Shown piece by piece: positions 1 to 7,780 of a stretch of 7,962 nucleotides of DNA. The notes beneath the pieces were generated by a model, which saw only the letters and a list, made by a program, of their open reading frames with translations, searched no databases and was not told the origin of the DNA. The translations under genes were made by a program, and so were the position numbers. Location of the stretch: the NCBI GenBank assembly GCA_903907305.1, contig CAIVNT010000278.1:1-7962 (forward strand), written 5' to 3'. This DNA is from an uncultured Ignavibacteriota bacterium. GTDB lineage: Bacteria > Bacteroidota > Ignavibacteria > UBA10030 > UBA8401. Position 1 is the first letter of the stretch. Each line of letters starts with the position of its first letter.

Positions 1-1862
1 ATCAGGTGAACAAGATCCTTTTTCTCGGTACAACCATTGTCATGGTCGTCTCAGGAAAACGGTTCTTTACTGTTGCCTGGAAACTTGCTCGTCATTTCGG
101 AGCGGATATGAACACGCTCGTTGCCGTCGGTACCGGCGTTGCATATCTGTACAGTTCGGTGGTTGTTCTCTTCCCTGAATGGCTTCCTGAATCCATTGAT
201 ACGATGGATGTTTATTTTGATACCTCTGCAGCGATCATCACATTGATCCTTCTGGGTAAAGTGCTGGAAGCACGCGCGAAAAAACGAGCATCGGAATCAA
301 TGAAGGCATTGATGTCCATTCAACCGAAGACCGCCCATGTATTTCGGAAAGACTCATACCTGGATATTTCGATCTCAGATGTCCAAAAAAATGACAGGAT
401 CATGGTGCGTCCCGGAGAAAAGATACCCGTAGACGGCATCATCGAAACGGGAGAGAGCTCCGTCGATGAATCAATGATGACCGGCGAAAGTATTCCGGTG
501 CAAAAAAATGTCGGCGACAATGTGATCGGCGGGACGATCAATGCAAATGGAAATATCGAATTCCGTGCAACTGCTGTCGGCAGTGATACGATGTTGTCGC
601 AGATCGTCCGATTGGTGGAGGAAGCGCAGGGATCGAAAGCTCCGATCCAATCCTTTGCAGATAAGATCGCAGCGGTGTTTGTTCCGTCTGTAATAGTAAT
701 CGCCCTGCTTACATTCGCGGGCTCACTCCTGGCGGGAGGATTGGATTTAACAACATCAATGATCCATGCGATAGCGGTTCTCCTTATTGCATGTCCTTGT
801 GCTCTTGGTCTTGCCACGCCTACGGCGATTATGGTCGGAACGGGGCGAGGTGCTTCGACAGGTATCTTAATAAAAAATGCAGAAAGTCTGGAACGGGCCG
901 GTTCTATCACCGCGGTTGTCTTCGATAAGACTGGAACAATTACGCAAGGAAAGCCTTCGGTAACGGATCGTATCGCTTATACCGGGTTTGAAGAGAATGA
1001 ATTGATGATGCTTGCTGCATCCGTTGAATATAAATCCGAACACCCGCTTTCAAAAGCGATCGTGCAGGAAGCGAAGAAAATGAATATCGAACTGCAACCG
1101 GTCGATTCGTTTCTGGCAAGTCCCGGATTCGGCATTACCGGAAAAGTGAACAACAGATCGGTCGTGATCGGTAAAGAATCGTTCATGCGCGAATCTCTGA
1201 TCAATATCATTCCCGCCGAAGGAGCTGCTGCCCGGCTGCAGAGAGAGGGTAAAACTGTTGTGTATGTTGGCGTTCAGCGAAAACTTGCCGGTGTCATTGC
1301 AATTGCAGATACTGTGCGTCCCTCTTCCAGGGAAGCGATATTACAATTGAAGAAAATGAATATTGATGTTGTTCTTTTAACAGGGGATAATGCCGCAACT
1401 GCAGGCGCAATTGCGGAGGATGTTGGGATAACAACTGTCGCTGCCAATATGCTCCCGAATGATAAAGGGGAATATATCAAGCAGCTTCAAACCAAACATC
1501 AGATCGTTGCAATGGTGGGAGACGGTATCAATGATGCACCCGCATTGGCACAGGCGGATGTGAGTCTCGCCATGGCATCCGGAACGGATGTGGCGATGGA
1601 AACTGCCGATGTCGCTTTGATGCATCATGATTTGACGGCGGTTGTACGTGCGATCATTCTCTCGCGCAGAACGATCCGCACCATCAAACAGAATCTTTTT
1701 TGGGCATTCATCTATAATGTGATCGGAATTCCCCTTGCAGCCTTTGGTTTGCTGAATCCAACATTCGCAGCAGGAGCAATGGCGATCAGTTCCGTAAGTG
1801 TAATCAGTAATTCGCTTCGATTGAAAGCAATGAAGTTCACTGTTGAGCAGACGAAACAGTGA
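1..1862 (+). CDS. copA: Copper-exporting P1B-type ATPase (CopA), 5' end outside window
   Basis: An integral inner-membrane pump that uses ATP to export Cu+ (or Ag+) from the cytoplasm. The frame is open to the left edge, so the protein is N-terminally incomplete: the usual HMA metal-binding domain(s) and first helices are missing. Numbering from the GTG at position 6, which is not the real start, I see the following. The helix motif GADMNTLVAVGT is at about 32-43. The actuator-domain TGES is at 159-162. The ion-binding helix has CPC at 263-265. The phosphorylation motif DKTGT starts at D307. The nucleotide-domain HP is at 346-347. GDGINDAP starts at 505. The last two helices carry YN (in FIYNVIG) and MAISS at 592-596. 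CPC plus YN plus MxxSS is the Cu+/Ag+ (IB-1) set, which argues against Zn/Cd pumps. All catalytic motifs are intact. The C-terminus ends just after the last helix, as is normal for the family. Downstream genes are unrelated sugar genes, so it probably ends its own transcription unit. Confidence 0.95.
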   Translation, partial: QVNKILFLGTTIVMVVSGKRFFTVAWKLARHFGADMNTLVAVGTGVAYLYSSVVVLFPEWLPESIDTMDVYFDTSAAIITLILLGKVLEARAKKRASESMKALMSIQPKTAHVFRKDSYLDISISDVQKNDRIMVRPGEKIPVDGIIETGESSVDESMMTGESIPVQKNVGDNVIGGTINANGNIEFRATAVGSDTMLSQIVRLVEEAQGSKAPIQSFADKIAAVFVPSVIVIALLTFAGSLLAGGLDLTTSMIHAIAVLLIACPCALGLATPTAIMVGTGRGASTGILIKNAESLERAGSITAVVFDKTGTITQGKPSVTDRIAYTGFEENELMMLAASVEYKSEHPLSKAIVQEAKKMNIELQPVDSFLASPGFGITGKVNNRSVVIGKESFMRESLINIIPAEGAAARLQREGKTVVYVGVQRKLAGVIAIADTVRPSSREAILQLKKMNIDVVLLTGDNAATAGAIAEDVGITTVAANMLPNDKGEYIKQLQTKHQIVAMVGDGINDAPALAQADVSLAMASGTDVAMETADVALMHHDLTAVVRAIILSRRTIRTIKQNLFWAFIYNVIGIPLAAFGLLNPTFAAGAMAISSVSVISNSLRLKAMKFTVEQTKQ

Positions 1863-1871
1863 AGTAATTGA

Positions 1872-1899
1872 AGCAATAGTAACGTGGTGACTGATTGCT
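1872..1899 (+). other. Hairpin-forming inverted repeat after copA
   Basis: AGCAATAGT at 1872-1880 pairs with ACT at 1890-1892 and ATTGCT at 1894-1899. This gives nine base pairs with one bulged G at 1893 and a 9-base loop. It begins ten bases after the copA stop, where a terminator would be expected. However, the stem is AT-rich and no T-run follows, so it is not a canonical intrinsic terminator. It might slow or protect the copA 3' end. It overlaps the proposed -35 element of the next gene. Confidence 0.3.
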
Positions 1900-1923
1900 G
1901 CAGAGAGGCAAAAAAGCTATATT
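1895..1923 (+). promoter_or_regulatory. Possible sigma70-like promoter for the sugar gene cluster
   Basis: TTGCTG at 1895-1900 (-35-like, three of six consensus bases) and TATATT at 1918-1923 (-10-like, five of six) are separated by exactly 17 bases. They lie in the only sizeable non-coding gap, about 75 bases before the dehydrogenase start. If the host is a Bacteroidota member its main promoter would look different (a TAnnTTTG -7 box), and I see no good match to that here. The assignment is tentative. Confidence 0.35.
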
Positions 1924-1950
1924 AGCTGAAATGAACGGTGTGGAAAAACA

Positions 1951-1967
1951 TACAACTGTAATTTGTA
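1951..1967 (+). promoter_or_regulatory. Imperfect 17-base palindrome, possible operator
   Basis: TACAA and TTGTA arms flank a 7-base centre that also contains a symmetric T/A pair (1957 and 1961). The site lies between the putative -10 box and the ribosome binding site of the dehydrogenase gene, a common place for a repressor operator controlling sugar genes. It is short enough to arise by chance, and no regulator gene is visible in the window to pair it with. Confidence 0.2.
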
Positions 1968-1985
1968 GAATACGTGACGACCAAC

Positions 1986-1991
1986 AAAGGA
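1986..1991 (+). promoter_or_regulatory. Ribosome binding site of the SDR dehydrogenase
   Basis: AAAGGA stands six bases before the ATG at 1998. This decides the start: the upstream in-frame GTG at 1974 has no such sequence before it, and would add eight residues ahead of the expected N-terminus of an SDR fold. Confidence 0.6.
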
Positions 1992-1997
1992 TCTGCG

Positions 1998-2849
1998 ATG
2001 ACGCAGTTTGATTTCAGCGATCTAAAGAATACAACTGCCGTTGTTACCGGCGGTAGCGCCGGTATCGGTCTCGCCATTTCCGAAGCTCTTCTTGCTGTCG
2101 GTGCCAACGTTGCCATGCTCAGCCGAAACAGTGAGACCGCTGCAAAAACGATCGCAGGACTCGATACACGCTATCATTCAAACGTCATTGCAGTTCCTTG
2201 CGATGTTGTGGATAGATCTTCAGTGATCAATGCAAAGAGTGAAGTGGAAAAGAATTTTGGCGGTGTTGATCTCTTGGTCAATTGCGCCGGCGGCAATACG
2301 AAAGCGGCTACTTCTTCAGCGAACTTCGTTTCGGGAAGTTTCCCTGCAGATAAAGAAAATTCGTTTTTTGATCTTGATGTTGATGCCATGAGAGAGGTCT
2401 TCGATCTTAATCTATTTGGTACCATACTTCCCATAATGGTATTCGGTGAAACGATGGCTGCAAAGAAAAAAGGTGTGATCCTGAATATCTCCTCCGTTGC
2501 ATCATTCGCCCCACTCTCGAAAGTTCCCGCATACTCAGCGTCCAAATCATCCATCAACAGCGTTACCCAATGGCTGGCGGTCCACTTTGCTCATGTCAAT
2601 GTCCGCGTGAATGCGATAGCACCAGGATTTTTTCTGACGCAGCAGAACCGATTCCTGCTGATCGATGAAAAGAACGGAGCATTCTCTTCTCGTGCTGAAA
2701 AGATCATCACAAATACACCGATGGGTCGTTTCGGTAAGACTGAAGAATTGCAGGGGGCAGCTTTGTTCCTTCTTTCGGATCTATCCCGTTTTGTGACGGG
2801 AGCAGTCCTTCCGGTCGACGGAGGGTTTTTGGCATATTCTGGAGTATAA
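1998..2849 (+). CDS. uxuB: SDR oxidoreductase, probable D-mannonate oxidoreductase (fructuronate reductase)
   Basis: A cytoplasmic NAD(P)-dependent short-chain dehydrogenase of 283 residues. The Rossmann cofactor motif TGGSAGIG is at 17-24, followed by NCAGG at about 95-99. The catalytic residues are N138 (in NLFG), S166, Y179 and K183 (YSASK), all present. Several features match my memory of the YjmF/UxuB-type SDR D-mannonate oxidoreductases and not general SDRs. These are an insert after NCAGG that runs to FFDLD, the stretch NRFLL, TPMGRFG, and the ending FVTG...PVDGGF.AYSGV. That enzyme interconverts D-fructuronate and D-mannonate in glucuronate catabolism. It is unrelated in fold to E. 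coli UxuB, so the symbol follows the Bacillus usage. Substrate is inferred from these signatures alone; a related polyol or keto-sugar dehydrogenase remains possible. The first GH31 gene starts 57 bases downstream on the same strand with no terminator between, so co-transcription is likely. Confidence 0.7.
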   Translation: MTQFDFSDLKNTTAVVTGGSAGIGLAISEALLAVGANVAMLSRNSETAAKTIAGLDTRYHSNVIAVPCDVVDRSSVINAKSEVEKNFGGVDLLVNCAGGNTKAATSSANFVSGSFPADKENSFFDLDVDAMREVFDLNLFGTILPIMVFGETMAAKKKGVILNISSVASFAPLSKVPAYSASKSSINSVTQWLAVHFAHVNVRVNAIAPGFFLTQQNRFLLIDEKNGAFSSRAEKIITNTPMGRFGKTEELQGAALFLLSDLSRFVTGAVLPVDGGFLAYSGV

Positions 2850-2906
2850 CACTTTCGGTAAATGAACTTATTCTCTCTCGACTTTTTTTATTGATTGCAA
2901 TACATT

Positions 2907-5393
2907 ATGCCGCAGCCGCCACGGATCAGTATTAACAGAACATTCTCTCTTCTCATCACACTCTTCATTGTTACCGCGACACTGTTTCCCAAGGAATCGT
3001 TTGATAAGTATTCTTCTTCAACAGTATTGGGAAGAAGCATCGTTATTTCAAGCGTAACGGGCCAACGACTACGGATAACTCCGTATGGTGATCATATTGT
3101 CCGCATTCAAGCGGTCAGACCGAATGAAGAATTTTTCGCAGATGACCGGTATGAAATGGTCGAATCACATTCCTGGTCGGGCGATATGAAGAAACAGGAA
3201 AATGAAAAAATGCTGTTCCTCTCCACCGGACGGGAGGAGGGTCTTACCGTTGAAATTCACAAAAATCCTCTTCGAATATCGGTCGTTGAAAGTGAAGCAG
3301 GTGAAATGCTTTTCGGAGATAAAAATGGAATTGAATGGGATGGCGATACGATCTCTGTTTCACTGTTGAGTGATCCGAAGGAACACTTTACGGGATTGGG
3401 GCACGGATTTTACGGAAGGGAAGAATCAATCGATCTGAAAGGTAAACTGATCTGTCGAAACTACGGAACTCAGCACGGCCAGCAGGCACCTCTTTTAGTG
3501 CCGTTCTTCCTTTCGAACAAGGGATACGGAATATTCCTGAACAGCACATTTCCGAACAGATTCAATTTTAACTCAGATGGGAATTATCAGATGTCCATTA
3601 CCGGTGAAGGACAGATGGATTATTTTGTTATCATCGGTCCTGAATTCCGGAATATTCTTGACCGCTATACACAACTGACCGGAAGGGCACGACAGCTCCC
3701 GAGGTCCGCTTTTGGACTTGCGCTGTCGGACAAAGGGAATGATCATACTTCCTCAGATCCATCGGACGAGCAATGGTGGAAAAAGAAGATTACTTCTCAT
3801 CGTCTTGCCGGATTCCCTCTTGATCATATTGTGAATGATAACCGGTGGCGTGCAGGCGGAGGACAACGGTGTCAGTCCTACTTTGATTGGGATACCACGC
3901 GCTATCCCGATCCCAAAGAGTATGCGGAGTGGGTACGATCGAACGGACTGATCCTCACTCTTGATTTCAACCGTTGTATTGCATCGCATAGTGAAGGATG
4001 GGATCCTTCATTCAATATTCCGAAGTCGGACAGTATTGATTTCAATGACAGTGCACCGGATTTTACGAGGCAGGAAGTGCGTGATTGGTTCTGGAAACTT
4101 TTCTGGACAAAATCACTTGACCCTAGACTGTGCTATCCGGGAGATGCATTGTGGATCGATGAATTTGATGAGATGGGTAAAGCTTCACCTGATATGGTGC
4201 TCGGCAACGGCAGAACGTGGCGCGAAATGAGGAATTATTGGTTCTTCCTAATAGCAAAATCTCTTGTGCAGCAGGGGTGGGATAAAAAATTCGAGGATGC
4301 GAAGCGCCCGTTCGTCTGGGTTCGCGGAATGACAGCAGGAGGACAACGTTATGCTACACTATGGAGCGGAGATATCAAGCCAAGTTATGCTGATATGAAG
4401 ACTCAGGTCAGGAGTCTACAATTGGCAGGTCTTTCAGGATTTCCTTTTTGGGGACATGATGCAGGGGGTTATAATAATTGGGAAGAGAATCACGGTCCCG
4501 ATGATACGATGTACCGGCAATGGTCAATGGCCTTCGGAAGTTTCACACCGTTCTGGAAACCGCACGGAATCGGCCGTTCCCGCTGGCCGCTCGATCGTCC
4601 TGAAGCGATTCAACGAGATGCTCATATCTATTCAGAACTTCGGTATCGTTTAATGCCGTATCTCTATTCCAACGCTCATGTTGCTTCAGCGAGCGGACTC
4701 GCGATCGCGCGAGCAATGGTGATCGATCATCAGAATAATGAAAAAGCATGGACACACGATCTGCAATATATGTGGGGTGAGTCGATGCTGGTTGCTCCCA
4801 ATTGTTCGGATAGTGACAATGTGAACGTCTGGCTACCGGAAGGAAAGTGGTTTGATTTTTGGAATGAGAATATCATCAACGGTAATAAGGAATTATCCTA
4901 TCGCGCTCCGATCGGCGTATTGCCTCTCTTTGTGAAATCCGGCTCCATCATTCCGATGGGGAATTTTGCATTAAGTACGGCATTCCTTTCCACTGAGTGT
5001 CTTACGGTACATGTCTATACAGGAAACGATGCAAAATTCCGGCTCGTTGAAGATGACGGGATCACGGAACGATATCGTTCAAAGGGTGAAAAACGAATCA
5101 CCGATTTTTCTTTTTTGCAGAACAATTCAACACTACGAATATCTGCTTCATCGGGAACGTATACTGCTGCGGCACGACAAAGAAACTTTACGATCGAATT
5201 TCATGGAATTGAACAAAGCGTTTGTGTTGTGGCGAATGGGAAAATACTGAACGCCCTTCGTTCTGGAATTGTTCCAAAAAGATCAAAAGAAGGAATGTGC
5301 TGGGACAAGAAAAGAAAAATCCTCTCTGTTTTCCTACAACAGCATTCTGTGACGGATTCTATCACCGTAGCACTGATAAAGAAATGTCAATGA
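2907..5393 (+). CDS. Secreted glycoside hydrolase family 31 alpha-glycosidase (first copy)
   Basis: An 828-residue exported retaining alpha-glycosidase. The N-terminus has basic residues followed by FSLLITLFIVTATLF (residues 13-27), a signal peptide or anchor; no lipobox is seen. The GH31 beta-sandwich domain covers about 40-265 (YGREES, FFLSNKGYGIFLN). The (beta/alpha)8 barrel follows from about 268 to 600, with D311 in IVNDNRW. The probable nucleophile is D418 in WIDEFDE, and the probable acid/base is D489 in WSGD. D518 lies in GHDAGGY. C-terminal beta domains include LPEGKWFDFW, PLFVKSGSIIPM and a DUF5110-like end (EDDG). The nucleophile motif departs from the common WxDMNE. GH31 contains alpha-glucosidases, alpha-xylosidases, alpha-galactosidases and sulfoquinovosidases, and the exact substrate cannot be read from the sequence. 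An ATG at 2907 is chosen; a TTG at 2895 is in frame, but neither has a clear Shine-Dalgarno sequence. The stop overlaps the next gene's start. Confidence 0.9.
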   Translation: MPQPPRISINRTFSLLITLFIVTATLFPKESFDKYSSSTVLGRSIVISSVTGQRLRITPYGDHIVRIQAVRPNEEFFADDRYEMVESHSWSGDMKKQENEKMLFLSTGREEGLTVEIHKNPLRISVVESEAGEMLFGDKNGIEWDGDTISVSLLSDPKEHFTGLGHGFYGREESIDLKGKLICRNYGTQHGQQAPLLVPFFLSNKGYGIFLNSTFPNRFNFNSDGNYQMSITGEGQMDYFVIIGPEFRNILDRYTQLTGRARQLPRSAFGLALSDKGNDHTSSDPSDEQWWKKKITSHRLAGFPLDHIVNDNRWRAGGGQRCQSYFDWDTTRYPDPKEYAEWVRSNGLILTLDFNRCIASHSEGWDPSFNIPKSDSIDFNDSAPDFTRQEVRDWFWKLFWTKSLDPRLCYPGDALWIDEFDEMGKASPDMVLGNGRTWREMRNYWFFLIAKSLVQQGWDKKFEDAKRPFVWVRGMTAGGQRYATLWSGDIKPSYADMKTQVRSLQLAGLSGFPFWGHDAGGYNNWEENHGPDDTMYRQWSMAFGSFTPFWKPHGIGRSRWPLDRPEAIQRDAHIYSELRYRLMPYLYSNAHVASASGLAIARAMVIDHQNNEKAWTHDLQYMWGESMLVAPNCSDSDNVNVWLPEGKWFDFWNENIINGNKELSYRAPIGVLPLFVKSGSIIPMGNFALSTAFLSTECLTVHVYTGNDAKFRLVEDDGITERYRSKGEKRITDFSFLQNNSTLRISASSGTYTAAARQRNFTIEFHGIEQSVCVVANGKILNALRSGIVPKRSKEGMCWDKKRKILSVFLQQHSVTDSITVALIKKCQ

Positions 5394-7780
5394 GAATACC
5401 AAGGAACAGAACGATCGCTGTCTGGCATATAATATGCGCGTGCGTAGTGCTGACAAACCATCTTAACGGACAGATCGGGAATCTTACCAGACATTCATTG
5501 GAAGGGAATACGGCTATTCTAAATGTTGATTCAGGCTCGGTGAAAGTAACATTCTATTCCTCAGATATCGTCCGAATTGATCAGATTCCTGGACCGAGAT
5601 ATGTGCTCGATTCTTCATTTGTGGTCATTCAAACACCATCCGCAGTGACGGCGGTAACATTGTTTGAGACCGATTCAAACCTTGTCCTGAAGACCGATCG
5701 TATGCGCATTGTGTGTGAAAAATATCCAATGCGATTGATCTTTTATTCTGATGATGGGAAGAAACTGCTGGAACAATCTCTGAGAAAAAATTCTCCGACT
5801 ACGGATCGATCGCGCCGTCTGCAGTTTGTTATGCAACACAACGATCATTTCTATGGCACGGGTGAACGGGGAACACAGCTTGATAAACGAGACCAGCGAT
5901 TCGTCAGCTATAATACTCAGGTCGGCGGTTATTCTGATCCACTGGAGACGATGAATCTTAATGTTCCGTTTGTTGTCAATCCGAACGGTTATTCAGTATA
6001 CATCGATAATACATATCGCGGGATCTTTGATTTTGGAAAGAGTGACACATCGCTATTCTCATATACTGCTGAAGGAGGAGAATTATCCTGGTATATAATC
6101 GCAGCGCAATCGATCCCCGAACAATTACAACGCTATACGTGGTTGACCGGACGTCAGCCTCTGCCTCCCAGGTGGGCATTTGGTTTTATCCAGTCAAAGA
6201 ATCGATATGAGAATGGAAATGAGACCCGTTCAATCGTAAGTGAAATGAGAAAGAGAAAGTTTCCCTGTGATGCTGTTGTGCTTGATCTTGCCTGGTTCAA
6301 ACATATGGGAGATATAACGTGGGATGAATCTGCCTGGCCGGATCATGAAACGATGATCAGTGATTTTCTTGCGGACGGGATCAAAACGATCCTGATCACT
6401 GAACCGTATATCATTCAACCTTCAGTGAATTTCAAAGAGGCCGATAGTTTCGGATTTCTTGCGAAGGATTCAAATGGGAGAACTCAATTTCTTGAAAAGT
6501 GGTGGTCCTGCGGCGGCTGTAATTCCACACTGCTCGATCTGACGAATCCTGCCGCACAGCAATGGTGGTGGAAGAAACATCCGGCAGCATTCGGTGCTCA
6601 TGTCGCCGGTATTTGGACCGATCTTGGGGAACCGGAAAAACATCCTGAGTCCATGACACATTTTCTCGGCAGCACGGTGAAGATCCACAATATCTTCAAT
6701 CTGCTGTGGGCAAAGACGATCTACGAAGGATTTACCGCGATGCGTCCGAATGAACGAGTGGTAAATCTCACCAGGTCCGGATTTGCCGGAATTCAGAGAT
6801 ACGGCGTATTACCATGGTCCGGCGATGTTGCACGAAGTTTCGGCGGACTTGCTGTCCAGCTTCCGATGCTGCTAAATATGGGAATGTCCGGAATTGCATA
6901 CCATAATTCTGACATCGGAGGATATGCAAGAAATCCAACGTCACCGGAACTGTATGTGCGGTGGATGCAGTATGGAGTTTTTTGTCCAATCACGCGCGCG
7001 CATGGAGCAGGTGAAGTGGTGAAAGGTTCGGCAACGGAACCGTGGATGTTCGGCAGTGAAGCGGAAACGATCAACAGAACATATCTGAATCTGCGGTATC
7101 AATTGCTGCCGTATAATTATTCACTCGCGTATCAGAACTATTCAACAGGACTGCCGTTTGCACGACCGTTGTTCTGGTCAGAACCGCAGAATGAAGAGTT
7201 GAAGAATGAAAGTTCATCGTATATGTGGGGAGATGCGTTCCTCGTGTCACCGGTGGTAACATCGGGGCAAAAGAAAAAAGAGATCGTTCTGCCCAAGGGA
7301 CTCTGGACGGATTACTGGAGTGATTCTGTACTTGTCGGCGGAAGACGAGTGACCGTTGAGACATCCCTTGACAAACTGCCGCTCTTTGTAAAAGCAGGAA
7401 GTATTGTTCCAATGGCTCCTCTGATGCAGTATTCGGATGAACGGGCATTGGATACACTGACGGTGCATATCTATCCGGATACTGCTGCCGGTGCGGAATA
7501 TTCCTTTGTGATGTACGAGGATGACGGAAAAACCTTGGATTACAGAACCGGAAAATTTATGACGACAATATTCACCGTCCGGTCAACGGGACCAACAAAC
7601 AGACAAACACTTATTCTTACGGTGAAACCATCCGACGGTGTGTTCGCGGGACAACCGCGTCAGCGGACATTTCTCTTTGAGTTCCATCATACGGGTTCCG
7701 ATCCTAAGAGGATCTTAACGACACGCCGCATGCTTTCGCAAAAGAAAAATCTGATTTCAAAGACAGCGCTCAGTTTATGA
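5390..7780 (+). CDS. Secreted glycoside hydrolase family 31 alpha-glycosidase (second copy)
   Basis: A 796-residue exported retaining alpha-glycosidase, clearly GH31 but only distantly like its neighbour. The signal peptide is MRIPRNRT plus a hydrophobic stretch, with cleavage possibly after HLNG. The N-terminal beta domain contains YGTGERG, the hallmark of GH31 enzymes. The barrel holds D299 (VVLDLAWF), the probable nucleophile D411 in WTDLGEPE with E414, the probable acid/base D479 in WSGD, and D508 in SDIGGY. C-terminal features are YMWGDAFLVSP, LPKGLWTDYW, PLFVKAGSIVPM and a DUF5110-like end (YEDDGKT). This motif set is typical of Bacteroidota-style alpha-glucosidases, but substrate is not settled. 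Start: ATG at 5390 gives ATGA overlap with the upstream stop and a weak AAAGAA six bases before it; ATG at 5384 is possible. The frame extends further upstream but that part overlaps the first GH31 and does not look like an export signal. The C-terminus appears about 30 residues short, and its last 20 or so residues may be out-of-frame sequence from the next gene. Confidence 0.9.
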   Translation: MRIPRNRTIAVWHIICACVVLTNHLNGQIGNLTRHSLEGNTAILNVDSGSVKVTFYSSDIVRIDQIPGPRYVLDSSFVVIQTPSAVTAVTLFETDSNLVLKTDRMRIVCEKYPMRLIFYSDDGKKLLEQSLRKNSPTTDRSRRLQFVMQHNDHFYGTGERGTQLDKRDQRFVSYNTQVGGYSDPLETMNLNVPFVVNPNGYSVYIDNTYRGIFDFGKSDTSLFSYTAEGGELSWYIIAAQSIPEQLQRYTWLTGRQPLPPRWAFGFIQSKNRYENGNETRSIVSEMRKRKFPCDAVVLDLAWFKHMGDITWDESAWPDHETMISDFLADGIKTILITEPYIIQPSVNFKEADSFGFLAKDSNGRTQFLEKWWSCGGCNSTLLDLTNPAAQQWWWKKHPAAFGAHVAGIWTDLGEPEKHPESMTHFLGSTVKIHNIFNLLWAKTIYEGFTAMRPNERVVNLTRSGFAGIQRYGVLPWSGDVARSFGGLAVQLPMLLNMGMSGIAYHNSDIGGYARNPTSPELYVRWMQYGVFCPITRAHGAGEVVKGSATEPWMFGSEAETINRTYLNLRYQLLPYNYSLAYQNYSTGLPFARPLFWSEPQNEELKNESSSYMWGDAFLVSPVVTSGQKKKEIVLPKGLWTDYWSDSVLVGGRRVTVETSLDKLPLFVKAGSIVPMAPLMQYSDERALDTLTVHIYPDTAAGAEYSFVMYEDDGKTLDYRTGKFMTTIFTVRSTGPTNRQTLILTVKPSDGVFAGQPRQRTFLFEFHHTGSDPKRILTTRRMLSQKKNLISKTALSL

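Noticed and set aside
320..910. A 196-codon open frame on the minus strand inside copA
   Set aside because: It lies wholly opposite the well-supported ATPase. Its translation shows no recognisable domain or ordered membrane pattern, and it is best explained as a shadow of the strong coding bias on the + strand.
2850..2906. Terminator suggested by the T-run at about 2883-2889
   Set aside because: No stable hairpin precedes the T-run, so it does not qualify as an intrinsic terminator; read-through into the GH31 gene is more likely.
5222..5389. Extended N-terminus of the second GH31 starting within the first GH31
   Set aside because: The extra 56 residues are cysteine- and lysine-rich with no family similarity and would bury the signal peptide. 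The ATG at 5390 gives a proper signal peptide and the usual 4-base overlap.
7736..7780. Programmed -1 frameshift making a GH31-oxidoreductase fusion protein
   Set aside because: The run CAA-AAG-AAA-AAT is A-rich but does not fit a standard slippery heptamer, and the product would carry only half of the oxidoreductase without its cofactor-binding domain.
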